Part shown: one piece after another, positions 7,187 through 15,491 of the stretch
Numbering within the stretch: position 1 is the first letter of the stretch
Layout of the letters: every line of letters starts with the position of its first letter
Origin: Roseovarius atlanticus
Lineage (GTDB): Bacteria; Pseudomonadota; Alphaproteobacteria; Rhodobacterales; Rhodobacteraceae
NCBI RefSeq assembly: GCF_001441615.1
Contig: NZ_LAXJ01000037.1
Span: 1-33,926 of the forward strand
Length of the DNA: 33,926 nt
Direction of reading: 5' to 3'
Made by a program: the position numbers and the translations under genes
Notes under the pieces: generated by a model
Seen by the model: only the letters and a program-made list of their open reading frames with translations
Database searches by the model: none
What the model was told of the DNA's origin: nothing

Positions 7187-8794
7187 TCACATCCTGAACA
7201 CGCCGAAGTTGGTATCGACCTTGGGTCTGCGCGATGTCACATCCAGCATCAGCGCCATGACGTCACGGGTCTCACAGGGCTCAATCACGCTGTCGATCCA
7301 AAGGTTGGAAGCAAAATTATAGGCTCCCTGAAAATCCTCGTATTCCTTGCGGATCGGTGCCTTGAAGGCTTCCTCCTCCTCGGGGGTCCAGCTTTTGCCT
7401 TCGCGTTCGTTGATCTGCGCGCGCACCTGCGCCAGCACGCTGGCAGCCTGTTCCGGCCCCATGATCGCTGACCGGCCCGTTGGCCAGGCGAACATCGCAT
7501 CTGGCTGGAACGGGCGGCCCAGCATGGCCAGGTATCCCGCCCCATAGGAGCCGCCGGTGATAATGGTGAATTTCGGCACCCGGGCCGAAGACATGGCCGT
7601 GATCATCTTCGCACCGGCTTTTGCGATGCCCATCTGCTCGACCTCGCGCCCGACCATGAAGCCGTTCACATCGGCCAGGAACAGCAGCGGAATATCACGC
7701 TGCACGCAGAGATTGATAAAATGCGTGGCCTTCAGTGCGGCTTCGACGAAAAGCACGCCTGTATTTGCGAGAATACCGACCTCGTGGCCGTGGATGCGGC
7801 CCCAGCCGGTCATGATCGTGTCGCCATAAAGCGGTTTGAATTCGTGAAAATCGCTCTCATCGACCAACCGAGCCACGATTTCGCGGTTGTCGGTCGGCAC
7901 CTTGGGGTCGCGGCTGATGAGTCCATAAATCTCTTCGACCGGGTAGGCGGGCGCACGGGGCGCTTCGGGCGTCTTGCGGGGTTGGGGTTTTTCGCCAAGA
8001 TGGCTGACAATTTCGCGCGTGATGGCCAGAGCGTGGGCGTCATCTTCGGCCAAATGGTCGGTCACACCGGAGACGGACGAATGCATCTTGCCGCCACCCA
8101 GTTCTTCGGCTTCGACCTTTTCGCCGGTTGCGGCAAAGGTCAATTCCGGTCCGCCCAGATACATAAAGCCCTGACCGCGCACGATCACCACTTCGTCACA
8201 GAGCGCGGGGATATAGGCACCACCCGCGGTGCAGGGCCCCATGACCACGGCGATTTGCGGCACACCATCGCCAGACATGCCGATCTGTTGGTGAAAGATG
8301 GAGCCGAACTGGCCTTCGTCAGGGAAAAGGTTGGCCTGATCGGGCAGGAAGGCACCGCCGGAGTCCACGAGGGTGATGACGGGCAGGCGGTTTTTCCAGG
8401 CAATTTTCTGTGCCCGGACGTGTTTGCGGCAGGTGATCCCGAAATAGGTGCCGCCCTTTACGGTGGCATCATTGGCGATGATCATGCACTGACGGCCTTC
8501 GATCACGCCAATACCGGTGATGATGCCGGCGCCGGGTGGAACTCCCTCGTGCATATTCAGTCCGGCCAACTCGCCGAGTTCCAGAAATGGTGTGCCCGGG
8601 TCGATCAGCCGTTCGATCCGTTCGCGCGGCAGGATTTTGCCTTTGTCCACATGACGTTTGCGCGCCATTTCGGGGCCGCCGACGCGCTGTGAGAGCCGGA
8701 GGGCATGTAGTTCATCGACCTTTTCGCGGTAAGACACGTCGTTGGCGCGGAAGTCGTCCGAACCGCTGTCGATAAGGGATTTCTTTCTAGTCAT
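7187..8794 (-). CDS. Acyl-CoA carboxylase beta subunit (carboxyltransferase), MCC/GCC type
   Basis: A 535-residue carboxyltransferase, the normal length for methylcrotonyl/geranyl-CoA carboxylase beta subunits. Hallmarks are NDATVKGGTYFG, LVDSGGAFLPDQ, the oxyanion-loop region PCTAGGAYIPAL, MYLGGPEL, and a C-terminal GGSYGAGYLAM with a second oxyanion loop. It transfers the carboxyl group from biotin to the gamma carbon of a beta-methyl enoyl-CoA (family knowledge). Its ATG overlaps the stop of the PaaK-like ligase gene by ATGA, and it lies 10 bases from the alpha subunit gene, so a stoichiometric complex is likely. Only about half of its conserved segments match the second carboxyltransferase at the right edge, so the two carboxylases are not recent duplicates. 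Confidence 0.93.
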   Translation of the reverse strand: MTRKKSLIDSGSDDFRANDVSYREKVDELHALRLSQRVGGPEMARKRHVDKGKILPRERIERLIDPGTPFLELGELAGLNMHEGVPPGAGIITGIGVIEGRQCMIIANDATVKGGTYFGITCRKHVRAQKIAWKNRLPVITLVDSGGAFLPDQANLFPDEGQFGSIFHQQIGMSGDGVPQIAVVMGPCTAGGAYIPALCDEVVIVRGQGFMYLGGPELTFAATGEKVEAEELGGGKMHSSVSGVTDHLAEDDAHALAITREIVSHLGEKPQPRKTPEAPRAPAYPVEEIYGLISRDPKVPTDNREIVARLVDESDFHEFKPLYGDTIMTGWGRIHGHEVGILANTGVLFVEAALKATHFINLCVQRDIPLLFLADVNGFMVGREVEQMGIAKAGAKMITAMSSARVPKFTIITGGSYGAGYLAMLGRPFQPDAMFAWPTGRSAIMGPEQAASVLAQVRAQINEREGKSWTPEEEEAFKAPIRKEYEDFQGAYNFASNLWIDSVIEPCETRDVMALMLDVTSRRPKVDTNFGVFRM

Positions 8795-10182
8795 GGCAGG
8801 TCTGGATATTTCCTGAGAACGAAGGCGACCTTAGCGGCGCCAGGTTTTTCGAAAGTGTCGGCCGCAACCAGGTGAACGTCGGCCTTGAAGACCAAGGAGT
8901 CGCGCAGCCGCTGCTCAATTTTCTTTTTGAGGGTGACGTCATCGGCCGGATCGCGATCGGGGCCGCGTTCGACAATCACCGTCAGCGCGCCCTGCGTGGT
9001 GTGGCCCTCGAAATCGGCCACGATGCGCATGACGCCGTTGGTGTCCGGCACCATTTCGGTAATGATGCTGTTGATCGCCGACGGGAAGACATTGGCCCCG
9101 CGCACGATCAGCATGTCGTCGGTGCGGCCGGTGCAGCGGATCTTCGGTCCGGTGCGGCCGCAGGAGCATTCGGTATCGATCACTTCGATATAATCGCCTG
9201 ACCGGAACCGCACGAGCGGGCTCGCCTGGCGGCCGAGCGCGGTATAGACCATCTCGCCTTCTGCGCCTTTTTTCCAGGGAATGATCCTGCCGCTCTCCGG
9301 GTCGAGCAGCTCGGTCAGGACATAATCCATGTTGACCATGTGCATACCCGACTGGGCGTCGCACTCGGCCCAGTATGTCACGCCCAGATCGGTGCCGCCC
9401 AGCATCTCGGTGCATTTCGCACCCCAGGCCTTTTCGATCTTTGCCCGAATTGCGGGGATGCCGCCGCCGGGTTCGCCGCCGACAATCACGCGCTCGATAC
9501 CCAGTTCGCTGGCCTTGCAGCCAAGCACCTCGGGAGCCTTTTCGGCCAGGTGCAGCACAAAGTTCGGGGCGCCGACCATGCAACGCGGGCGGGTGTCGGC
9601 GCAGGCGCGCAGCAGCCGTTCCGCACCGCCATCGGCGCCCACCGGCACATCGATCGTGCCCATGTACTGCAATCCCTGCATCACGGGGATGCCGCCGACA
9701 AAGCCCTTGGCGAGCGAAAACGCGTGCAGCACCATGTCGCCCGGCCGCACGCCATTGGCAAAGAAACAGCGCGCCGTCATCTCGTGCCACATTTCGGCGT
9801 CGGATTCGGTCAGGGCCACATATGAGGGGCTGCCGGTCGTGCCCGACGATGCCTGCATCTGGATGATCTCGTACATGGGCGCGGCGCGGTGTTTGCCGAA
9901 CGGCGGTTCGGCGGCCAGGCTTTCGCGGATCTCAGTCTTGTAGGTATAGGGCAGTTTCTGCAGGTCTTCGATGGTGCGGATATCGTCGAATTCCACACCG
10001 GCTTTCGCGAACTTCTCCTGATAGAATGTCGAGTTTGCCTTGAGATAGGCCATCTGATCGCGCAGCCGCTCTTCCTGAATACGGCGCACCTCGTCGAGCG
10101 GCGTGCCCTCGATCGCGTGCCAGAAGCGATCATTTACCTTGTCGGCGGCATCTTCCCGCCGGAAGCGCATTCCAAATTGCAT
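8791..10182 (-). CDS. PaaK-family (phenylacetate-CoA ligase-like) AMP-forming CoA ligase
   Basis: A 463-residue adenylate-forming enzyme of the phenylacetate-CoA ligase family. The P-loop-like motif is ASSGTTGSPSYVAL (about 114-127). Later motifs include GGEPGGGIP, EMLGGTDLG, VRFRSGDYIEV, the CSCGRTGPK cysteine motif common in PaaK proteins, and GRTDDMLIVRGANVFP. It should activate a carboxylic acid to its CoA thioester with ATP, with an AMP intermediate. The ATG at 10180-10182 is chosen because GGAG lies about 8 bases upstream; an in-frame ATG at 10207-10209 forms a TGATG overlap with the preceding dehydrogenase and is a possible alternative. Since the other ligase in the fadH operon is interrupted, this may be the main entry enzyme. 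The acid substrate is unknown. Confidence 0.88.
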   Translation of the reverse strand: MQFGMRFRREDAADKVNDRFWHAIEGTPLDEVRRIQEERLRDQMAYLKANSTFYQEKFAKAGVEFDDIRTIEDLQKLPYTYKTEIRESLAAEPPFGKHRAAPMYEIIQMQASSGTTGSPSYVALTESDAEMWHEMTARCFFANGVRPGDMVLHAFSLAKGFVGGIPVMQGLQYMGTIDVPVGADGGAERLLRACADTRPRCMVGAPNFVLHLAEKAPEVLGCKASELGIERVIVGGEPGGGIPAIRAKIEKAWGAKCTEMLGGTDLGVTYWAECDAQSGMHMVNMDYVLTELLDPESGRIIPWKKGAEGEMVYTALGRQASPLVRFRSGDYIEVIDTECSCGRTGPKIRCTGRTDDMLIVRGANVFPSAINSIITEMVPDTNGVMRIVADFEGHTTQGALTVIVERGPDRDPADDVTLKKKIEQRLRDSLVFKADVHLVAADTFEKPGAAKVAFVLRKYPDLP

Positions 10183-10208
10183 GTCGTTCTCCGTTCCAAG
10201 CCGTGGCA

Positions 10209-11369
10209 TCAATAGGATCGTGGCAGGCCCATGACCTTTTCGCCGATAAAGCTCAGGCACAGTTCGCGGTTCACCGGCGCTGTGCGCAGCAGGCGGACCA
10301 GCGGGTACATTTCGTAAAGCCCCGTATCCTCGGTGAAGCCCGATCCACCATGCGCCTGAAGCGCCGCGTCGACCGCTTCGATCCCGGCTTCGGCGGCGGC
10401 ATATTTCGCCATGTTCGACGACGCACCGGCAGGCAGCTTGTTGTCGAACTCCCATGCCGCGCGACGGGTCATCAGGCTGGCCATCTCGACCGCTGTGTGC
10501 GCCTTGGCCATCGGGTGCTGCACGCCCTGGTGCGCACCGATGGGTTGGCCGAACACATTGCGCTCGGAGGCATAGGCCACGCCCTTGTTCAGGGCGAACC
10601 GGCCGATGCCACAGCATAGGGCGGCCAGGATGATACGCTCGGGGTTGAGGCTGTCGAACAGGATCGAGAACCCTTTGTCCACCTCGCCGACCACATCCTC
10701 GGGGCCGAGATCCACATCGTCGAAGAACAGTGTCCACTGCTCCTCGGGCAGGGGGATCGAGATCTTCACCCGCTGCTTGTCGACGCCTTTTTTCTTTAGA
10801 TCTACGGCGAACAGGGTAAAGCCGTCGGTTTTGCGGCTGACCTCGGTATGCGGTTTGGTCCGCGCCACCACGAGGCAGTAGTCGGCCACTTCGGCCCCGG
10901 TGATGAAGGTCTTTTCGCCCGACAGGCTGAACCGGTTGCCTCGACGCTTGGCCAGCGTAGTGGCTTTCATCGTGTTCGACCCGGCCCCCGGTTCGGTGAT
11001 CGCGAAACAGAACTGGATATCACCGCGGCAGGCAGCCGGCAGCAGTTCTTTCTTGTGGAACTCGCTCCCGTGGCTGGCGATATGGGCCAGCGACATGGTC
11101 GGCCCGACCACCATCATCAAAAGCGGAATGCCTTGATTGGCGGTGCCCTCCATGAACAGGGCCATTTCGGTCATGCCAAGGCCCGCGCCGCCATATTCCT
11201 TGGGCACCATGATGCCGAGGAAGCCGTCATCGGCGATCTGGCGGAACATTTCGTGCGGAAACTCGTGCTTGCGTGCGTGTCTCAGCCAGCAATCGTTGTC
11301 GAACTTCTGCGCCAGCTGGCCGCCATAGTCGTAAATCTGGCGTTGTTCGTCGTTCAAAATGAAATCCAT
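10209..11369 (-). CDS. Acyl-CoA dehydrogenase (LNPER subfamily)
   Basis: A 386-residue acyl-CoA dehydrogenase. Domain signs in order are VPKEYGGAGLG (55-65), the FAD-binding FAITEPGAGSN (122-132), SGEKTFITG, and a C-terminal QAHGGSGFTED. Glu244 in LNPERI occupies the isovaleryl-CoA-dehydrogenase-type catalytic position. The C-terminal end (GEKVMGLPRSY) resembles that of the dehydrogenase at 1318-2481, so the two are related subfamily members within one operon. It lies 9 bases downstream of the enoyl-CoA hydratase-like gene and just upstream of the ligase. Desaturation of a different pathway intermediate is likely; the substrate cannot be assigned. Confidence 0.9.
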   Translation of the reverse strand: MDFILNDEQRQIYDYGGQLAQKFDNDCWLRHARKHEFPHEMFRQIADDGFLGIMVPKEYGGAGLGMTEMALFMEGTANQGIPLLMMVVGPTMSLAHIASHGSEFHKKELLPAACRGDIQFCFAITEPGAGSNTMKATTLAKRRGNRFSLSGEKTFITGAEVADYCLVVARTKPHTEVSRKTDGFTLFAVDLKKKGVDKQRVKISIPLPEEQWTLFFDDVDLGPEDVVGEVDKGFSILFDSLNPERIILAALCCGIGRFALNKGVAYASERNVFGQPIGAHQGVQHPMAKAHTAVEMASLMTRRAAWEFDNKLPAGASSNMAKYAAAEAGIEAVDAALQAHGGSGFTEDTGLYEMYPLVRLLRTAPVNRELCLSFIGEKVMGLPRSY

Positions 11370-11378
11370 GTTTCGTCC

Positions 11379-12158
11379 TCAAGCCTTGAATTCGGGGGCG
11401 CGCCGGTTCTCGAATGCATCGAGGCCCTCCGCCACGTCATCGCTGGGCAGTGCGCGCACGGCGGCATCGCGCTCAAGCCGCATCTGCTGGTCGATACCAA
11501 GGTCCGCGCCTTCGCGCGCCAACCGCTTCATCTCGGCGATGCCGGGACGTGAACGGGTGGCGATTTTCTCGCAGTATTCCAGCGCAGACTTGTGCAGGTC
11601 CGCATCCGGCGCGATGTAGTTGACCAATCCGGCCTCTTTGGCCTCGTCCGACTTGAGCCAGCGGGCCGAGAACATCAGGTCGAGCGCCCTGCGCTGCCCC
11701 ATCAACCGTGTCAACCGCTGCGAGCCACCCCAACCGGGAATCAGCCCGAATTGCGCGTGCTGATCGCCAAACTGGGCGCTTTCGGCCGCGAAACACACAT
11801 CGCATGCCAGCATCAGTTCGATCCCGCCGGCCAGACACAACCCCTGCACTGCCACCACGACAGGGAGGGAGGAGGTTTCGAGCGCACGCAGGTTGTTCAT
11901 GCCAAAGGCGATGAAATGGTCCAGCGCGGCGGGATCGTTCAATTTACCTTTCACTTCCACCAGATCGGCACCGGTGCAAAAGTGCTTGCCCTGCGCCCGG
12001 ATGAGGATCGCCCGAATAGCGGGGTTCGCCTCGAATTCCGCACGCGCGACAGAAATACGCTCATGCACCTCAAGTGATAGGCAATTGAATTTCTCGGGGC
12101 GGGCCAGTTCGATGATGCCGGTGTTGCCCTCGGAAGTGACGAGGATGGGGTCGCTCAT
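11379..12158 (-). CDS. Enoyl-CoA hydratase/isomerase family protein
   Basis: A 259-residue crotonase-fold protein. The first oxyanion-hole segment is HFCTGADLVEV and the second is LCLAGGIELMLACD. Compared with rat mitochondrial enoyl-CoA hydratase, the Glu144 equivalent is kept (GIEL) while the Glu164 equivalent is His (DQHAQFG in place of QPEILLG). One catalytic acid is therefore missing, and simple syn-hydration is uncertain; isomerase or hydrolase chemistry is possible. The ATG overlaps the upstream dehydrogenase stop (ATGA), showing tight coupling as the second gene of the operon. It does not show the GQVGPKMGS-like signature of BadI ring hydrolases. Confidence 0.88.
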   Translation of the reverse strand: MSDPILVTSEGNTGIIELARPEKFNCLSLEVHERISVARAEFEANPAIRAILIRAQGKHFCTGADLVEVKGKLNDPAALDHFIAFGMNNLRALETSSLPVVVAVQGLCLAGGIELMLACDVCFAAESAQFGDQHAQFGLIPGWGGSQRLTRLMGQRRALDLMFSARWLKSDEAKEAGLVNYIAPDADLHKSALEYCEKIATRSRPGIAEMKRLAREGADLGIDQQMRLERDAAVRALPSDDVAEGLDAFENRRAPEFKA

Positions 12159-13336
12159 TTCGAGGCTCCCTTCGCCTTCTTGTCATACTGCAGCGCCAAG
12201 CGACCGACCTTCTCGCGGGCGATCACCAGCTTTTGGATCTGCGCGGTGCCGTCACCGATCTGCAAGCCGAGCACATCGTTGTAGCGCTGGTGGTGGGGCA
12301 GGTCGGTGGTGTAGCCGTAATGTCCGTGCAGGATCAGGCACTGGTGCAGGATCTCGCAGGCGGTTTTGGGCAGGTACCATTTGCACATGGCGGCCTGAGA
12401 GGTGTGGGGCAGGCCACGGTCGCGCAGGTCCAGCGTGTAATAGCAAAGCTGGCGCATCATGGTCAGTTGGGTCTCGGCCTCGGCCAAGGGAAAACTGACA
12501 CCCTGATACTGCACGATCGGGGCCCCGAATGCCTCGCGTTCCTGAACGTAGGCCCAGGTTTCATCCACCGACGCTTGCGCGGCCCCCAGGCACTCCAGCC
12601 CGATCAGTGCGCGGGAATAGTCGAAGCCCGCCATGATCGTGCCAAAGGCACGGTCCTGTTCCGCCATCATGTTTTCAGCCGGCACGAAAACATCGTCAAA
12701 GAACACCGACCCGCGCCCGACAGGCTTGGTGCCGATGTCGTCAAAATGGGTGCGCTTGATGCCGCCCTGGTTCAGATCGACGAAAAAGGCGCTGACCCCG
12801 CGTGAGCCGTCGTCAGGATCGCCGGTACGGGCAAAGACGACCGCCGCATCCGCCTGACTGGCAAAACTCATGGATGTCTTTTCACCGTTCAGCCGCCAGC
12901 CGTTGCCGGATTCCTCGGCTCTCAGAATCAGGTTCGCCGCATCCGAACCGCCGCGCGGCTCTGTCAGGCCCAGGCCAATGACCGCATCACCCGAAACAAC
13001 CTTGGGCACCCATTCCGACGCGATGTCCTTGGAGGCATGTTTGGCAACCATTCCGCCCATGAGAGAGCCCAGAAGCTGCACGTAACTTGCGTTGAAATCG
13101 GCATAGGCGATCTCTTCGACGATCAGCCCTGACGTGACAGAGCTTTCGCCGAGTCCCCCGAATTCCTCGGGCAGATCGGCCCCGATCAGCCCCAGTGCGC
13201 CCATTTCCTTGATCAGCGGACGGTCGAATGTATGGCCGCTGGCGCGTTCTTGATATGTGGGCGCAAGCCTTTCAGTTGCGAAGCGCTTTGCGGTCTCGCG
13301 AAACGCCTTCTGATCGTCTGTAGGCTGGAATTGCAT
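12155..13336 (-). CDS. Acyl-CoA dehydrogenase, possibly acting on a cyclic acyl-CoA
   Basis: A 393-residue acyl-CoA dehydrogenase and the first gene of the large leftward operon. It contains LPEEFGGLGES (55-65), the FAD motif LGLTEPRGGSDA (122-133) and LHGHYGYTTD near the C-terminus. Its active site differs from the other four dehydrogenases here. The helix-G Glu is Ser241 (FDYSR), and the medium-chain-type C-terminal position is Asp362 (QIGDGTAQIQ) rather than Glu. Some dehydrogenases acting on cyclohexane- or cyclohexenecarboxyl-CoA are reported to use an Asp at this site, so a cyclic substrate is a fair hypothesis; a BadH homologue lies at 21121. The start at 13334-13336 begins MQFQPTDDQ; the shared operator and promoter lie about 45-70 bases upstream. 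Confidence 0.88.
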   Translation of the reverse strand: MQFQPTDDQKAFRETAKRFATERLAPTYQERASGHTFDRPLIKEMGALGLIGADLPEEFGGLGESSVTSGLIVEEIAYADFNASYVQLLGSLMGGMVAKHASKDIASEWVPKVVSGDAVIGLGLTEPRGGSDAANLILRAEESGNGWRLNGEKTSMSFASQADAAVVFARTGDPDDGSRGVSAFFVDLNQGGIKRTHFDDIGTKPVGRGSVFFDDVFVPAENMMAEQDRAFGTIMAGFDYSRALIGLECLGAAQASVDETWAYVQEREAFGAPIVQYQGVSFPLAEAETQLTMMRQLCYYTLDLRDRGLPHTSQAAMCKWYLPKTACEILHQCLILHGHYGYTTDLPHHQRYNDVLGLQIGDGTAQIQKLVIAREKVGRLALQYDKKAKGASK

Positions 13337-13367
13337 CGGTGCTACTCCCCAAGAGCGAAAATCTTCT

Positions 13368-13405
13368 TTCCAAGAAAATCTAACAAATGTTAGAATGTAG
13401 ATCAA
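13368..13405. promoter_or_regulatory. Divergent promoter pair over operator copy 2
   Basis: Leftward, TTGATC (13400-13405) and TAGATT (13377-13382) are 17 bases apart and drive the 467-13336 operon. Rightward, TTCCAA (13368-13373) and TAGAAT (13391-13396) are 17 bases apart and drive fadH. Both -10 elements begin in a half-site of the palindrome at 13380-13393, so a bound protein would block both promoters. The elements are read by eye from consensus similarity. Confidence 0.6.
13380..13393. promoter_or_regulatory. Operator copy 2: CTAACA-AA-TGTTAG palindrome
   Basis: A perfect 6-2-6 inverted repeat lies in the 95-base gap between two divergent operons. Its right flank (GAATGTAGATCAAG) closely resembles the right flank of copy 4 (GAAAATAGATCAAG), so the conserved block is longer than the palindrome itself. 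It is the inferred binding site for the tandem TetR regulator. Confidence 0.8.
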
Positions 13406-13431
13406 GTGCAGTTTTGAGGAGGAGAACCAAA

Positions 13432-15465
13432 GTGAAAAATAGACCAGATGGAAGCTTTGAAACCATGCTCTCGCCCATCCGCGCAGGCCAGCATACATTG
13501 CGAAATCGTGTCATCATGGGGTCGATACACACGCGGTTGGAAACCGAGCCTGACGGCATAGCCAAACAGGCCGCTTTTTACTCTGAGCGGGCGCGGGGGG
13601 AGGCGGCGATTCTGGTCACCGGCGGGTTTTCGCCCAATGCCGAGGGCATATTCGATCCAGAAGGTCCGCGAATCGATGATCCGGAAGAAGCGCTTAGCCT
13701 GCGCCCGATCTGCGAGGCGGTGCAGGCCGAAGGCAGCCTGATCTGCGCGCAACTCCTCCACGCCGGGCGCTATGCCAAGATCGAAGGGTGTGTGGCCCCG
13801 TCGCCGATCCGCGCCCCGATCAACCGTTTCATCCCGCGTGAAATGACCGAAGCCGACATTCTCCGTACCATCGAGGATTTTGCCGTGGCGGCCGCCAATG
13901 CGCAGGCCGCAGGCTTTGATGGCGTCGAGATCATGGGGTCCGAGGGATACCTGATCAACGAATTCACCGTCACCCATACCAACAAGCGCCAAGACGACTG
14001 GGGCGGCAGCGCCGCGAACCGCCACCAATTCCCGGTCGAGATCGTGCGCGCGGTGCGCGAACGTTGCGGCCCCGACTTTCTGGTCATCTACCGGATTTCG
14101 GCGGCCGATCTGATCGAGGGCGGCGCGCCCGCCGATGAAATTGCCGCACTGGCCCGCAAGATCGAGGCCGCAAGTGCGGATATTCTGAACACCGGCATCG
14201 GCTGGCACGAGGCCCGCGTGCCGACGATCGCCTATCCGGTGCCGCGCGGTGCCTGGCGCCAGGCGGCAGCCAACGTGAAAGCGGCCGTGTCGATCCCGGT
14301 GGTCGCCTCGAACCGGATCAACACACCCCGGCTTGCCGAAGACATACTTGCCTCTGGCGATGCGGACATGATCTCGATGGCGCGCCCGTTTCTGGCCGAT
14401 CCGCATTTCGTGAAAAAGGCGCGAGAGGGCCGCGCGGACGAGATCAACACCTGCATCGCCTGCAACCAGGCCTGTCTGGATTTCATCTTTTCTGACCGGC
14501 CGGTCGGATGTCTGGTCAATCCAAGGGCCGGGCGTGAAACGGAATTCCGGGATACGCCAGCCGACACGCCAAAGAAAGTGGCCGTCGTTGGCGGTGGTGC
14601 CGCGGGCATGGCCACAGCCGTCGAGGCGGCGCGGCTGGGCCATGCTGTCACGCTGTTCGAGGCGCAGGACAAGCTGGGCGGTCAGCTGAATCTGGCCCGC
14701 GCCGCACCCGGCAAGGACGAGTTCGACGAAACCCTTCGGTATTATGCCGGTCAGATGCAGAAACACGGGGTCACGCAGCGTCTGGGGCAGCGTGCTGACG
14801 TGAGCAATCTTGAAGGCTTCGACCATGTGGTCATCGCCACCGGGGTCACGCCGCGGATTCCCGACCTGCCGGGTATCGACCATCCCAGCGTCGCGACCTA
14901 TGCCGAAATTCTGTCCGGCGACCGTGTGGCGGGCGACCGTGTCGTCGTGATGGGGGCAGGGGGCATCGGTCATGATGTGGCCGAGTTCCTGGTGACCGAA
15001 CCCGCCGAGACCGCCAACTCCGACGTCTTTTGCGAAACCTGGGCTGTGGACCCCGAATTTGTCTCCTCGGGTGCCCTGAGTGGCGACCCTCTGGCCCCGA
15101 AACCATCGCGCCGCAAGGTCGTCATGCTTCAGCGCAAGACATCGAAACCCGGTGCAGGTCTGGGCGTCTCGACAGGGTGGATTCTGCGGAATGCGCTGCG
15201 CAAACACGGGGTCGAGGCCATGGGCGGAGTGACCTATGAACGCATTGACGGCGCCGGGTTGCATGTCGTCGCGGACGGAAAGCCAAAGGTCATCGCGGCC
15301 GATACAATCGTGTTGTGCACCGGTCAGGAGCCGGAACGGGCCCTGGCAGAAGAGCTTGCCGCGCGCGGCGCCACGGTTACGATGATCGGCGGCGCAAAGG
15401 AGGCCGCCGAACTTGATGCGCTGCGCGCCATTGATGAAGGAGTACGCCTGGCGCAAAGGCTTTGA
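13432..15465 (+). CDS. fadH: 2,4-dienoyl-CoA reductase (FMN/FAD/4Fe-4S, FadH type)
   Basis: A 677-residue protein collinear with E. coli FadH (about 672 residues). An N-terminal old-yellow-enzyme barrel carries the active-site Tyr173 (SEGYLINEF) and His259 (GIGWHEAR). A 4Fe-4S motif follows with Cys341, 344, 348 and 360. A C-terminal NAD(P)/FAD domain has VAVVGGGAAGMA and VVVMGAGGIG. The enzyme reduces 2,4-dienoyl-CoA intermediates from unsaturated acyl chains using NADPH (family knowledge). Dearomatising naphthoyl-CoA reductases belong to the same superfamily, but this sequence follows FadH closely. The start is a GTG at 13432-13434, with GGAGGAG 7 bases upstream. It is the first gene of a rightward operon under operator copy 2. 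Confidence 0.93.
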   Translation: MKNRPDGSFETMLSPIRAGQHTLRNRVIMGSIHTRLETEPDGIAKQAAFYSERARGEAAILVTGGFSPNAEGIFDPEGPRIDDPEEALSLRPICEAVQAEGSLICAQLLHAGRYAKIEGCVAPSPIRAPINRFIPREMTEADILRTIEDFAVAAANAQAAGFDGVEIMGSEGYLINEFTVTHTNKRQDDWGGSAANRHQFPVEIVRAVRERCGPDFLVIYRISAADLIEGGAPADEIAALARKIEAASADILNTGIGWHEARVPTIAYPVPRGAWRQAAANVKAAVSIPVVASNRINTPRLAEDILASGDADMISMARPFLADPHFVKKAREGRADEINTCIACNQACLDFIFSDRPVGCLVNPRAGRETEFRDTPADTPKKVAVVGGGAAGMATAVEAARLGHAVTLFEAQDKLGGQLNLARAAPGKDEFDETLRYYAGQMQKHGVTQRLGQRADVSNLEGFDHVVIATGVTPRIPDLPGIDHPSVATYAEILSGDRVAGDRVVVMGAGGIGHDVAEFLVTEPAETANSDVFCETWAVDPEFVSSGALSGDPLAPKPSRRKVVMLQRKTSKPGAGLGVSTGWILRNALRKHGVEAMGGVTYERIDGAGLHVVADGKPKVIAADTIVLCTGQEPERALAEELAARGATVTMIGGAKEAAELDALRAIDEGVRLAQRL

Positions 15466-15491
15466 GCCGAACTCTGGCAATAAAGGATACC

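Noticed and set aside
11379..12158. A BadI-type ring-cleaving hydrolase
   Set aside because: The sequence has GLIPGWGGSQRL rather than the BadI/MenB-like GQVGPKMGS and DPGYGT signature; neither of the other two crotonase-fold proteins matches it either.
13432..15465. A dearomatising naphthoyl-CoA reductase
   Set aside because: Residue spacing and motifs follow FadH throughout, and no other aromatic ring-reduction genes are present.
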